The notes under the pieces: generated by a model | Databases searched by the model: none | Told to the model about the DNA's origin: nothing | The model's input: the letters and a program-made list of their open reading frames with translations, nothing else | Source: Acetobacter orientalis | Lineage (GTDB): Bacteria; Pseudomonadota; Alphaproteobacteria; Acetobacterales; Acetobacteraceae | Reading direction: 5' to 3' | Length of the DNA stretch: 64,000 nt | Assembly (NCBI RefSeq): GCF_000963965.1 | Contig: NZ_BAMX01000010.1 | Location: 62,001 to 126,000, forward strand | Program-made: the position numbers and the translations under genes | Shown: in pieces, positions 9,323-17,879 of the stretch | Position numbering within the stretch: position 1 is the stretch's first letter | Layout of the letters: every line of letters starts with the position of its first letter

Positions 9323-9333
9323 GTGGCCCTTTG

Positions 9334-9381
9334 TGCCGCCAGAAGTGGCCCCCTTTGCGGGTTCCCTCTGGCGGCATTTTT
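9334..9381 (+). terminator. Hairpin with T-tract between pqqA and pqqB (attenuating terminator)
   Basis: Perfect 10-bp arms TGCCGCCAGA (9334-9343) and TCTGGCGGCA (9367-9376) enclose a 23-nt loop and are followed by TTTTT (9377-9381). It starts 12 nt after the pqqA stop and ends 17 nt before the pqqB ATG. The position suggests partial termination giving more pqqA than pqqBCDE message. Confidence 0.8.
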
Positions 9382-9398
9382 AGTTTAGAAGCTGTTAC

Positions 9399-10310
9399 AT
9401 GCTTGATATTATTGTCCTTGGCGCAGCCGCTGGCGGCGGTTTCCCACAATGGAACTCTAACGCCGCAGCGTGTAACCGCGCCCGTGCACAAGACCCTAAA
9501 GCCCCTGCACGCACGCAGGCCTCCTTAGCGGTAAGCGGCGATGGCGTGCATTGGTACATTCTCAATGCCTCGCCAGATTTACGCACCCAAATTAACCAGA
9601 CTCCGGCCCTACACCCCAAAACCGGCCTACGCTCTACCCCAATAAGCGGTGTGGTGCTAACCAGTGGTGAAATTGACACCATTACCGGCCTGCTTACCCT
9701 GCGCGAAAAACAGGCTTTTGCCCTTTACGCCGCCCAGCCCGTACTGGCCCAGCTTGACGCAAACCCAATATTTGAAGCCCTAGACCGCAGCTTGGTGAGC
9801 CGCTACAGCATGGCGCTTGGTCAGCCATTGGCCCTAACGCCTGCCGGTTTTAGCATCACCCCGTTTGCTGTACCCGGCAAAGTGCCATTGTATGCCGAGC
9901 AAGGGGCAAACCCCGCCGAAATTAAAATGGACGGCGAATTTATTGGCCTCGATATTTCAGACGGCCAGCGCCATGCCCTGTTTATTCCCGGTTGCGCCAT
10001 GATGACAGATCCCCTCGCCCAAAAAATAAACGGGGCAGATCTTGTCTTTTTTGATGGTACACTCTGGACAGATGATGAAATGGTGCGCGCAGGCCTAGGG
10101 GCTAAAACCGGCAAGCGCATGGGCCACATGTCTGTGGCAGACACACCAGATGGCACCCTAGCCACCTTTGCACCCCTGCATGTTGGGCGTAAAATTTTTA
10201 TTCACATCAATAACTCCAACCCTATCCTCATTTCAGACTCGCCCGAGCGGCAAGCCGTTGAGCAGGCAGGGTGGGAGGTTGCTTTTGACGGCATGAGGGT
10301 AACGCTATGA
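9399..10310 (+). CDS. pqqB: PqqB, PQQ biosynthesis metallo-beta-lactamase-fold protein
   Basis: 303 aa, the usual PqqB length, with the family N-terminus MLDIIVLGAAAGGGFPQWNS followed by C-rich NAAACNRAR. HMSVADTPDG and HINNSNPIL near the C-terminus are PqqB hallmarks. It belongs to the metallo-hydrolase fold and is proposed to act on the cross-linked tyrosine intermediate in the cytoplasm, with its exact reaction less settled than those of PqqC/D/E. The stop overlaps the pqqC start by 4 nt (ATGA), so the two are translationally coupled. Confidence 0.96.
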   Translation: MLDIIVLGAAAGGGFPQWNSNAAACNRARAQDPKAPARTQASLAVSGDGVHWYILNASPDLRTQINQTPALHPKTGLRSTPISGVVLTSGEIDTITGLLTLREKQAFALYAAQPVLAQLDANPIFEALDRSLVSRYSMALGQPLALTPAGFSITPFAVPGKVPLYAEQGANPAEIKMDGEFIGLDISDGQRHALFIPGCAMMTDPLAQKINGADLVFFDGTLWTDDEMVRAGLGAKTGKRMGHMSVADTPDGTLATFAPLHVGRKIFIHINNSNPILISDSPERQAVEQAGWEVAFDGMRVTL

Positions 10311-11047
10311 CCAACCGCCTTTTAACCCCAGATGAGCTTGAAGCCGCTTTACGCGCTATTGGGGCCGAGCGTTACCACAACCTGCACCCTTTTCACCGTG
10401 CGTTGCACGATGGCAAATTAACCAAAGGCCAAGTGCAGGCATGGGCTCTTAACCGCTATTATTATCAGGCCAGCATTCCCGCTAAAGATGCCACTTTGCT
10501 GGCGCGCCTGCCTACGGCTGAACTGCGCCGCGAATGGCGCCGCCGCCTGATAGACCATGACGGCACAGAACCCAACACAGGTGGGGTGGCCCGCTGGCTA
10601 AAACTCACCGATGGTTTGGGCCTAGACCGCGCTTATGTAGAATCGCTCGAAGGGCTTCTACCCGGCACCCGCTTTGCGGTTGAAGCCTATGTGCATTTTG
10701 TGCGCGAACGCTCCATTTTAGAAGCCATTGCCTCTTCGCTTACCGAGCTATTCTCTCCCACTATCATCAGCGAGCGTGTTTCTGGCATGCTGCGCAACTA
10801 CAGCTTTGTAACAGAAGAAACACTGGCCTACTTCAAACCACGCCTTACCCAAGCCCCGCAAGATTCTGCTTTTGCCTTGGCTTACGTTAAAGAGCACGCC
10901 CGCACGGTTGAGCAGCAAACTGCCGTGCTCAATGCGCTTAAATTTAAATGTGGGGTGCTATGGTCTATGCTGGATGAGCTAGATTACGCCTATGTAGCCC
11001 CCGGCAATATTCCCCCCGGTGCCTTTAGGCCACAGGTGGCGGTATGA
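10307..11047 (+). CDS. pqqC: PqqC, pyrroloquinoline quinone synthase
   Basis: 246 aa. PqqC catalyses the last step: ring closure and eight-electron oxidation of AHQQ to PQQ, cofactor-free with O2. The helical-bundle signature YHNLHPFHRALHDGKLTKGQ near the N-terminus and RYYYQASIPAKDA are typical, and HDG-, ER- and RYYY-type active-site residues are visible. It overlaps pqqB and pqqD by 4 nt on each side. Confidence 0.97.
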   Translation: MTNRLLTPDELEAALRAIGAERYHNLHPFHRALHDGKLTKGQVQAWALNRYYYQASIPAKDATLLARLPTAELRREWRRRLIDHDGTEPNTGGVARWLKLTDGLGLDRAYVESLEGLLPGTRFAVEAYVHFVRERSILEAIASSLTELFSPTIISERVSGMLRNYSFVTEETLAYFKPRLTQAPQDSAFALAYVKEHARTVEQQTAVLNALKFKCGVLWSMLDELDYAYVAPGNIPPGAFRPQVAV

Positions 11048-11343
11048 GTGACACCACAGCCACCACACCTTTTAGCGAAACAACACTACTGCGTTTTGCG
11101 CGTGGTAACCGCCTGCAATATGACCGCGTGCGCGAGCAATGGTTTATTCAAGCCCCAGAGCGCGCCTTTATTGCAGACCCCAACGCCGCAGAAGTTTTGC
11201 AACTTATAGACGGCAAACGCACTTTAGGTGCCATAACAGATAAACTGCACCAAAAGTTTAACGCCCCGCGTGAGGTCATTCTGCGCGATACTTTGCGCCT
11301 CACGCAGGAACTGGCCGACAAACAGGTTTTAACGGTGGTATGA
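11044..11343 (+). CDS. pqqD: PqqD, PqqA-binding chaperone
   Basis: 99 aa, a small winged-helix RiPP-recognition protein that binds PqqA and presents it to PqqE. The core [20 protein letters not shown] and [21 protein letters not shown] match PqqD. It overlaps pqqC and pqqE by 4 nt each. The N-terminal 15 residues are Thr-rich and probably disordered. Confidence 0.95.
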   Translation: MSDTTATTPFSETTLLRFARGNRLQYDRVREQWFIQAPERAFIADPNAAEVLQLIDGKRTLGAITDKLHQKFNAPREVILRDTLRLTQELADKQVLTVV

Positions 11344-12440
11344 GCAATACCCCACCACCACCGATGAGCCTATTGGCAGAACTTACACACCGCTGCCCCC
11401 TGCAATGCCCGTATTGCTCCAACCCCCTCCAGCTTGATGCCCGCACAACAGAGCTTAGCACCGCAGACTGGCGGCGGGTGATAGAGCAAGCGGCAGAAAT
11501 GGGAGTGTTACAGGTACATTTTTCGGGCGGTGAGCCTATGGCCCGCCCAGACCTGCCAGAACTGGTAGCCCATGCGGTCTCTCTGGGGCTTTACACTAAC
11601 CTTATAACCTCTGGCATTTTGCTTAACCCAAAAACGCTTAAAGCCCTGAGCGATGCTGGGCTTGACCATGTGCAACTCTCTTTTCAAGACGCCACACCCG
11701 AGCAAGCTGACTATATTGGCGGCATGGCAGGGGCTCAGGCCAAAAAGCTCGAGGCTGCCCGCCTCATTGTAGAAGATGGGCTGCCACTTACCCTTAACTT
11801 TGTTATTCACCGGCAAAATGCAGAGCGCGTACCCGCCATGCTGCAAATGGCCGAAACTTTAGGCGCACGCCGCGTAGAAATTGCCCACACGCAATATTAT
11901 GGCTGGGGCCTACTTAACCGAGACGCCCTGCTGCCCTCACGCACACAGTTAGAAGAAACAGAGCGGGCCGTTGCCCAAGCCCGCGCACGCTTTGGCACCC
12001 GCATTGCCATAGATTTTGTAACCCCAGACTACTACGCAGACCAACCCAAACCCTGCATGGGCGGGTGGGGCCAACGGTTTTTAAACGTATCTCCCTCTGG
12101 CAAGGTGCTGCCCTGCCACGCGGCAGAGAGTATTCCCGGCCTGCATTTTCCGTCCGTACAGGAGGAAACACTGGCCGCTATCTGGCAAAATTCACCACTT
12201 TTCACGCTATACCGTGGCACAGACTGGATGCCGGAACCCTGCCAGTCTTGCGCTTTTAAAGAGCAAGACTGGGGCGGCTGCCGCTGCCAGGCCCTTGCCC
12301 TAACAGGTAATGCCAGCGCAACAGACCCAGTGTGTGAACGCGCGCCGGGCCACAGCGTTATACAACAAGCCATAGCCAACCGCCCCGCTGTGCCACCAGC
12401 GTTTCGGTACCGGCGTTATGGTAACGCGGAGACTGCCTGA
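11340..12440 (+). CDS. pqqE: PqqE, radical SAM PqqA peptide cyclase
   Basis: 366 aa. The radical SAM cluster motif C-x3-C-x2-C lies at Cys19, Cys23 and Cys26 (RCPLQCPYC), followed by [13 protein letters not shown], which binds SAM. The C-terminal SPASM region has the remaining cysteines for auxiliary Fe-S clusters ([21 protein letters not shown], then [18 protein letters not shown]). It forms the C-C bond between Glu16 and Tyr20 of PqqA. It is the last gene of the cluster. A 7-bp GC-rich hairpin at 12451-12471 follows without a T-tract. Confidence 0.97.
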   Translation: MSNTPPPPMSLLAELTHRCPLQCPYCSNPLQLDARTTELSTADWRRVIEQAAEMGVLQVHFSGGEPMARPDLPELVAHAVSLGLYTNLITSGILLNPKTLKALSDAGLDHVQLSFQDATPEQADYIGGMAGAQAKKLEAARLIVEDGLPLTLNFVIHRQNAERVPAMLQMAETLGARRVEIAHTQYYGWGLLNRDALLPSRTQLEETERAVAQARARFGTRIAIDFVTPDYYADQPKPCMGGWGQRFLNVSPSGKVLPCHAAESIPGLHFPSVQEETLAAIWQNSPLFTLYRGTDWMPEPCQSCAFKEQDWGGCRCQALALTGNASATDPVCERAPGHSVIQQAIANRPAVPPAFRYRRYGNAETA

Positions 12441-12526
12441 AGCACATTACGCCCCTTCTCTTTTAAGGGGCTAGTCACTCTGCTTTCCCGCACGCGCTAC
12501 ATTTCGGAAAAGAGAGGCACGGCAGC

Positions 12527-13291
12527 ATGAAACACCCCCTAACCACCACCCTGAGCCTGCATGTTGCTTTAAATGTGCTGTGCGTGTCCTTACCAGTTTT
12601 TTACACTTGCGCTTACGCACAAACAGAAACGCTAGATGTGCATGCCCCCCGCCAAGTGCAGGTGCAACTGTACCAAAAGGTGGGCCGCTTTTACCGCCGC
12701 TTTGCGCAACTGCCAGAGCAAGACCGGGCGGGCTTATCTCTTAACGTCATGGGGCGTGTGCAGCCCTCTAACAAACCCTTGCCAGACGCCAACCTGCACC
12801 TACAAACCCAAGCAGGCAGCCTGCCCTTATCGCAACCGGGGAGTGATGCCTTGCGCTTTCCACTTTCAGATGCGCTATGGCAGGAAAACCCACCCATTAT
12901 GGCAACGCTTGCTCCAAACGAGCATATCCATTTTACATTTCAGATTGCGGTTAAACCCGCGCAGGCTAACAGTTTTAGCAATGCACAAGCTAAAACATGG
13001 CTTAAACAGCTCGATTTTTGCGTAAAAGACGTTGTCGGTACTGTTTTTTCTTGGTTGGTGCCACATGCCAAAATTGTAACGGTCACTCTCGCAGCCCATA
13101 GCACGCTAACTGTTACAAATAATGACCAGCCACAAACAATTTTTGAAAATACGCAAAATACACCACAAACTTACGCGCTAGAGCCCAAAAAATTTGCGCC
13201 AGAAGCAACGTTTACTTCCACACAGCCCTTTACGCACATTATGCTCACCATGCCCGTTAATTTGCATGCAGACTTAAAACGTAAAAGCTGA
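12527..13291 (+). CDS. Exported protein of unknown function
   Basis: 254 aa. The N-terminus has a basic residue then a long hydrophobic stretch ending CAYAQT (residues about 8-32), consistent with a Sec signal peptide. The rest is polar, with beta-strand-like alternation and two cysteines or fewer. I do not recognise a family. It stands alone between pqqE and the convergent ferritin-like gene. The ATG at 12527 follows GAGAGGCACGGCAGC. The codon use resembles that of its neighbours. Confidence 0.65.
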   Translation: MKHPLTTTLSLHVALNVLCVSLPVFYTCAYAQTETLDVHAPRQVQVQLYQKVGRFYRRFAQLPEQDRAGLSLNVMGRVQPSNKPLPDANLHLQTQAGSLPLSQPGSDALRFPLSDALWQENPPIMATLAPNEHIHFTFQIAVKPAQANSFSNAQAKTWLKQLDFCVKDVVGTVFSWLVPHAKIVTVTLAAHSTLTVTNNDQPQTIFENTQNTPQTYALEPKKFAPEATFTSTQPFTHIMLTMPVNLHADLKRKS

Positions 13292-13403
13292 GAACACAGC
13301 ACCAGAGGTTAGCCTGATGACCCGTAACGCATAGCATGCTGGAGCCATAAAAATAAAGGCACAGCAACCAAACGCAAAATATGTTTGAAAAATTTTTTGG
13401 AGT

Positions 13404-13440
13404 AGCAGTCTCTTTTACACCTTACGTAAAAGAGACTGCT
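13404..13440 (-). terminator. 15-bp perfect inverted repeat, terminator of the ferritin-like gene
   Basis: AGCAGTCTCTTTTAC (13404-13418) and its exact complement (13426-13440) enclose a 7-nt loop. It starts 13 bp after the stop of the minus-strand gene at 13453. No long T-run follows in either direction, but the stem is very strong. It may serve both convergent genes. Confidence 0.65.
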
Positions 13441-13452
13441 CTTAAGCCTTAG

Positions 13453-14460
13453 TTAGCGGCCTGTATTGGCTTTAACCAGCCCAGTGACAAACTGCCAGCC
13501 ACGGCAGGTGTTACGAATAGCTTTGGCAATAGCAGGGGCGGTTGTAGGCCGCAGCAGGCGGGAATCATAGCCAGCAAAACGCCGGTCATCTTCAGCCAAG
13601 CACAGATCCATAAAGTCGGGCAGGTCTAACTGCACGCTGGAAATATCTTTAGCCCCAGTTACGGTAAAGTTGTTGTCCTGTGTATGGACTTCGCCTTTAT
13701 CATCAACCGTTTTAGCAAGGCTCAGGCGCTCATACCCAAGGAAAGCCCACACGGCCCATACCTTGAGTTCAAAGAACGGGCGGCGATACCACGCCATATC
13801 TGCCCGGTACCAAGCCAGCCAGTTAGAAAACAGCAAAATATGGCGGCATTCTTCCTGCATAACAGGCTCGAATGTTTCGATCAGCTCTGCCGGGAAAAAG
13901 TTTGAGCGCTTGGCCAACTCAAACAGACCAAACGCAAAAAAGCTGTCAACACACTCAGAAAAACCGGTAACCAAATAGGCCCATTCTACATCTTTGGGTT
14001 CAATGTAGGGTGGTTCTGGTGCCATCGGAATATCATAGGCAGCTACCAGCTTGGACAGCACTTCCTTATGGCGGTTTTCTTCCCACGCATTGCGTGAAAT
14101 GGCGTCTTTAATATCCGGGTCTTGCACAAGGCGGGCGTAGGCTGCCATGCGCAGGCGGGCTTTGCCTTCAGTCTGTACCGCAATATCCCAAATTGGCAGA
14201 GACACAACCCGCTTGAGTGTTTCAGGGTCGAGCTTTGGCCACGCAATAACCGAGGGCTTGTAGGGGTTAAACGTATCTCTGAACATCTGGGCCATAGCCC
14301 GTTTATGTTCAACAGACCCCGGCACCAAGGGGCCTTTATGGCTGCTTACCCAATGCCGCGCACGGTAGTCGGCTTCAACTACGGCTTGCTCGTTAGGGGC
14401 CTGCGGCAGATCATCAACATTATCTGGCAAGCGTGAATAAATATCAGAGAGAGAACCCAT
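13453..14460 (-). CDS. Ferritin-like (di-iron carboxylate) domain protein
   Basis: 335 aa, mostly helical. Two E-x2-H type half-sites (EENRH at 127-131 and EECRH at 203-207) plus Glu98 and Glu169 are spaced as in four-helix-bundle di-iron proteins. A hydrophobic stretch around 223-240 (FFELKVWAVWAFLGYE) may touch the membrane. The substrate is unknown, and relatives include oxidases, hydroxylases and rubrerythrin-like proteins. The ATG at 14460 has no strong ribosome site visible. The gene is monocistronic and ends at the 15-bp inverted repeat. Confidence 0.75.
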   Translation of the reverse strand: MGSLSDIYSRLPDNVDDLPQAPNEQAVVEADYRARHWVSSHKGPLVPGSVEHKRAMAQMFRDTFNPYKPSVIAWPKLDPETLKRVVSLPIWDIAVQTEGKARLRMAAYARLVQDPDIKDAISRNAWEENRHKEVLSKLVAAYDIPMAPEPPYIEPKDVEWAYLVTGFSECVDSFFAFGLFELAKRSNFFPAELIETFEPVMQEECRHILLFSNWLAWYRADMAWYRRPFFELKVWAVWAFLGYERLSLAKTVDDKGEVHTQDNNFTVTGAKDISSVQLDLPDFMDLCLAEDDRRFAGYDSRLLRPTTAPAIAKAIRNTCRGWQFVTGLVKANTGR

Positions 14461-14593
14461 AGCAGGAACCCGTTAGCTGTGAGCGCATCCCCTTCCCTCC
14501 GCATACACTGTGCGAAAGGCAGGAGAAATGCCCGGTAAAACAGAACGCCCTGCCCTAACCCGTTATGGGCCAAGGGCAGAACTGCTCCCCCCT

Positions 14594-15277
14594 TTAGTGG
14601 AGGTCTGAAAGCTGCGAAATGATCTTGGTCACTAAGCCGTAATCAATCGCTTCCTGAGCAGACATCCAGTAATTGCGGTCTGTGTCTTTTGCGATTTTTT
14701 CGTATGTCTGCCCGGTTTCGCGGGCAAAAAGACGGTTCAGACGCTCACGCATCTTGATAATTTCGCGGGCTTCAATGTCGATATCGGTTGCAGGCCCGCG
14801 TACACCGCCCATGGGTTGGTGCAACAAAAAGCGAGTGTTGGGGAGGCAAAAGCGGCGGTCTTTATGCCCTGCGGCAAAAATAAGAGCCCCAGCAGAGGCA
14901 ACCCACCCTGTGCCAATCATATTCACCGGCGCCATCGAATCGACAAAGCGAATCATGTCATGAATAGTGTCACCACTCTCAACATGTCCACCGGGTGAGT
15001 TTACGTACACATCAATCGGCTTATCAGACTCGCCAGCCAAAGCCAGCAGGCGGCCTGTTACGTCACGCGCCACCTTGTCGTTAATACCGCCAAAAATCAG
15101 CACTTTACGCTGCTTAAACAGCTTGTGCTCCAGCTCTCCGGCGGGTGCGCCGGGGGCTTTGGGCTCGTCTTTTTCCGGAGCGTCTGGGGCATCTGGCCCT
15201 TCGTCATCCAGTCTGATGGGATCGTGTTTGAAAATACCCGTCATGCCTGTCTCCGCATGGTATGTGTCTCGTGTCAT
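14594..15277 (-). CDS. clpP: ClpP-family serine protease with acidic/proline N-terminal extension
   Basis: 227 aa. The catalytic triad is visible: Ser128 in [15 protein letters not shown], His153 in LLHQPMGG and Asp about 200 in [20 protein letters not shown] at 93-97 is the substrate-binding strand. The nucleophile context is SAGA rather than the usual SMGA, and the first 50 residues ([20 protein letters not shown]) replace the usual short propeptide. This resembles the second, divergent ClpP found in alphaproteobacteria. No clpX or tig is adjacent. An in-frame Met12 is an alternative start. Confidence 0.85.
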   Translation of the reverse strand: MTRDTYHAETGMTGIFKHDPIRLDDEGPDAPDAPEKDEPKAPGAPAGELEHKLFKQRKVLIFGGINDKVARDVTGRLLALAGESDKPIDVYVNSPGGHVESGDTIHDMIRFVDSMAPVNMIGTGWVASAGALIFAAGHKDRRFCLPNTRFLLHQPMGGVRGPATDIDIEAREIIKMRERLNRLFARETGQTYEKIAKDTDRNYWMSAQEAIDYGLVTKIISQLSDLH

Positions 15278-15508
15278 GCCTTATATCCTGCGCTGCCTGC
15301 GCGTTTGTGCCAAGGGGCAAATAATGCAGCAGTGCTGCCACAGCACCAGATGACCTCGCCACAACGGGCGTAAGACGGTAAGGTGGCACATAAATTTTTC
15401 TTTTGCCTGCGGAGCGTCCACCCCACCATGCAGCCAGAGTGCCCAGAGCAGCCCCAGCTTACCCCGCAACGGCCACGCCGCCGCACCCTGCTATGCCCCA
15501 CCTCCAGC

Positions 15509-16468
15509 ATGCTGCGCCTAAGCGTGTTTATGGCTGGCAGCCTGCTTAGCCTTGCCGGGTGCCAACAACACAGAGACTTTGTTGATAACACGCTGGAATG
15601 GACACAGCGCATGCGCGGCGGGGTTATTGCCGCACAACGCCCCCCACCGCCCGGTCAATACGACCCCTACCCCCATGTGGGCCTAGCCCCCACCCAAGCC
15701 CCCGAAATGCCCTCTGTGCAGGCCCGTACCCTGCTAACACAGCGGCTGGTGCGCGACCGTAACCTGACCTACCGTACCGTGGCGGCCAACGGCAGCTTAA
15801 CGCCTGTTATTCCGCCCCCACCCAACGCTGCAACTGCTGCGGGTAAAGCCACGACCTTGCCAGACAACGCCGCTGGTGCGGTTATGGACGCAGCCGACGC
15901 CCCACCACCGCCTACACTACCCAACCCGGTGGCCCCCAAACCAACGGCTACCCCAACCACTAATAGCACCCCCAAAGCGGCTACCCCCCAAACCGGTACG
16001 GGTGCCGAACTCGCTATGCCCGAAGTTGGGGAAAAAGCTCAAAAACCACCCGTGCCAGAAAGCGCCATACCGCAAATTCCCGAAGGCCCGCCTGAGCCAC
16101 CAACCTTCCCCGGTTTTAGCACTCCGTCTGATGCCCACCTTATCAGCGGGCCAACACCTGACTATGACCTGTCTGACCCCAAAGGCACGGCACTACATTT
16201 TGTACCGCAGTCAGACCAGCTCTCCAGCGGGCAAGACGCAACACTCAACAAAATTATTAGCCAAGCCCCTAAAGGGCCCTTTTATATTCGCGGCTTTGGC
16301 AACGCTCCGTCTTTGAGTACGCAAGACCAAGCCGATGCCGTACAACTTGGGCTGTTGCGCGCGCAACGTGTGGCCAAGGCGCTGTTGAGCCGTAACGTAC
16401 CTGCCACTGCCATTCATATTCGGGGGGATGCCTTTGGTACGGGGGCACGGGTCGCAACCACCCCTTAA
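15509..16468 (+). CDS. OmpA-like outer-membrane lipoprotein
   Basis: 319 aa from the ATG at 15509. MLRLSVFMAGSLLSLAGC is a lipoprotein signal with lipobox L-A-G-C, lipidated Cys about 18. A long Pro/Ala/Thr-rich spacer (about 50-200) follows. The C-terminal 100 residues (LHFVPQSDQLSSGQDATLNKI...IRGFGNAPS...RAQRVAKALLSRNVPATAIHIRG) match the peptidoglycan-binding OmpA fold in order. The frame is open further upstream (GTG 15383, ATG 15428 with a distant GGAG), but only 15509 leaves a normal lipoprotein signal. The start is therefore uncertain. Confidence 0.72.
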   Translation: MLRLSVFMAGSLLSLAGCQQHRDFVDNTLEWTQRMRGGVIAAQRPPPPGQYDPYPHVGLAPTQAPEMPSVQARTLLTQRLVRDRNLTYRTVAANGSLTPVIPPPPNAATAAGKATTLPDNAAGAVMDAADAPPPPTLPNPVAPKPTATPTTNSTPKAATPQTGTGAELAMPEVGEKAQKPPVPESAIPQIPEGPPEPPTFPGFSTPSDAHLISGPTPDYDLSDPKGTALHFVPQSDQLSSGQDATLNKIISQAPKGPFYIRGFGNAPSLSTQDQADAVQLGLLRAQRVAKALLSRNVPATAIHIRGDAFGTGARVATTP

Positions 16469-16647
16469 CGCTGTTGTCGGGGCTACGCATTGGGGCCTTT
16501 TCTGGCCCCCACCCCTGCTTTTCACCCCAAGAGTATAAGAAAGCAGACAACAGGGAGTTGCCTGATCCGTTTCTGCCAGTAGTATCACTCACCCCGCCAT
16601 CCTGCGGGGTATTCACTCTTTCCCTAATGTAGGGTTTTTAAGTATCC
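16469..16647. other. Intergenic region with two GC-rich hairpins
   Basis: TGGGGCC-TTTTCT-GGCCCC (16491-16509) lies just after the lipoprotein gene, and ACCCCGC-CATCCT-GCGGGGT (16591-16610) lies 38 bp before alaC. The first may end the lipoprotein transcript, although its T residues are in the loop. The second lies in the alaC leader. Confidence 0.4.
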
Positions 16648-17877
16648 ATGACCGAAGAATTCCATCGCATTCGCCGCCTGCCGCCCTATGTCTTTGCCTC
16701 TGTTAATCAGGCCAAAGCCGCGGCCCGAGCGCGGGGCGAGGATATTATTGACCTTGGCATGGGTAACCCAGACAGCCCCACCCCGCCGCATATTGTCGAA
16801 AAACTGGTTGAAAGCGTGCAAAACCCACGTGCGCACGGCTATTCGGTCAGTAAGGGTATTCCGGGCTTGCGCCGCGCACTGGCTGGCTATTACGAGCGCC
16901 GCTTTAACGTAAAGCTAGACCCCGAGCGCGAGGTCATTGCTACCCTTGGCTCCAAAGAAGGGTTGGCCAATCTGGCCTCTGCCATTACCAGCCCCGGCGA
17001 CACCATTTTGGTGCCTAACCCATCGTACCCCATTCACCAGTTTGGCTTTATTATTGCGGGTGCGTCTGTACGCTCTATTCCCGCAACGCCAGATGACAAC
17101 ATGCTGCGTGCACTAGAGCGTGCCGTGCGCCACTCTGTACCCAAGCCTACGGCCCTTATTGTCAACTTCCCCTCTAACCCCACGGCTTACTTGGCTGACC
17201 TAGATTTTTATAAAGAACTGGTCGCCTTTGCCCGCCGGGAAGAAATTTTCATTCTCTCAGACCTTGCCTACGCCGAAATTTATTTTGGAGATCTGGTACC
17301 CCCGTCCATTCTGGCCGTGCCGGGCGCAAAAGATATTGCGGTTGAGTTTACATCTCTGTCCAAAACCTACTGCATGGCTGGCTGGCGCATGGGCTTTGCT
17401 GCGGGTAACGAGCGGCTTATTTCTGCCCTAACCCGCATTAAGTCCTACCTTGATTACGGGGCCTTTACCCCCATTCAGGTTGCCGCCGTTGCCGCCCTTA
17501 ACGGCCCACAAGACTGTGTGGCAGATATTCGGGCGCTCTATAAAGACCGGCGCGATGTGCTGATCCGTGGCCTGCACGCCGCCGGGTGGGACGTACCCTC
17601 GCCTGAAGGGTCTATGTTTGCATGGGCCCCTATTCCAGAACCCTTCCGTGAGTTGGGTAGCGTTGAGTTCTCCAAACTTCTGCTTAAAGAAGCAGGCGTA
17701 GCCGTAGCCCCCGGCCTTGGCTTTGGTGAGCATGGTGAAGGCTTTGTGCGTATTGGGTTAGTTGAAAACACCCAACGCCTGCGCCAAGCCACACGCGCCA
17801 TTCGCGGTTTTCTTTCTGCCCATGGTGTTAAACCTGCGGCCCCTTCCTCCCCGTCTTGCAAGCCGGAGCCTGTCTAG
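16648..17877 (+). CDS. alaC: AlaC-type PLP-dependent aminotransferase
   Basis: 409 aa, fold-type I aminotransferase. RIRRLPPYVFASVNQAKAAA, DLGMGNPDSPTPPHIVEKL, GYSVSKGIPGLRRA and VPNPSYPIHQFG follow E. coli AlaC closely, which makes alanine from pyruvate and glutamate. The PLP lysine is in SLSKTYCMAGWRMGF. The same subgroup is often labelled LL-diaminopimelate aminotransferase, but the sequence is nearer AlaC. The last ten residues reach to within 3 nt of the hom start, so the two genes are surely cotranscribed. Confidence 0.88.
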   Translation: MTEEFHRIRRLPPYVFASVNQAKAAARARGEDIIDLGMGNPDSPTPPHIVEKLVESVQNPRAHGYSVSKGIPGLRRALAGYYERRFNVKLDPEREVIATLGSKEGLANLASAITSPGDTILVPNPSYPIHQFGFIIAGASVRSIPATPDDNMLRALERAVRHSVPKPTALIVNFPSNPTAYLADLDFYKELVAFARREEIFILSDLAYAEIYFGDLVPPSILAVPGAKDIAVEFTSLSKTYCMAGWRMGFAAGNERLISALTRIKSYLDYGAFTPIQVAAVAALNGPQDCVADIRALYKDRRDVLIRGLHAAGWDVPSPEGSMFAWAPIPEPFRELGSVEFSKLLLKEAGVAVAPGLGFGEHGEGFVRIGLVENTQRLRQATRAIRGFLSAHGVKPAAPSSPSCKPEPV

Positions 17878-17879
17878 TC

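Noticed and set aside
15383-15508. Upstream extension of the OmpA-like lipoprotein
   Set aside because: It would place about 40 charged residues before the lipobox signal peptide; kept only as an alternative start.
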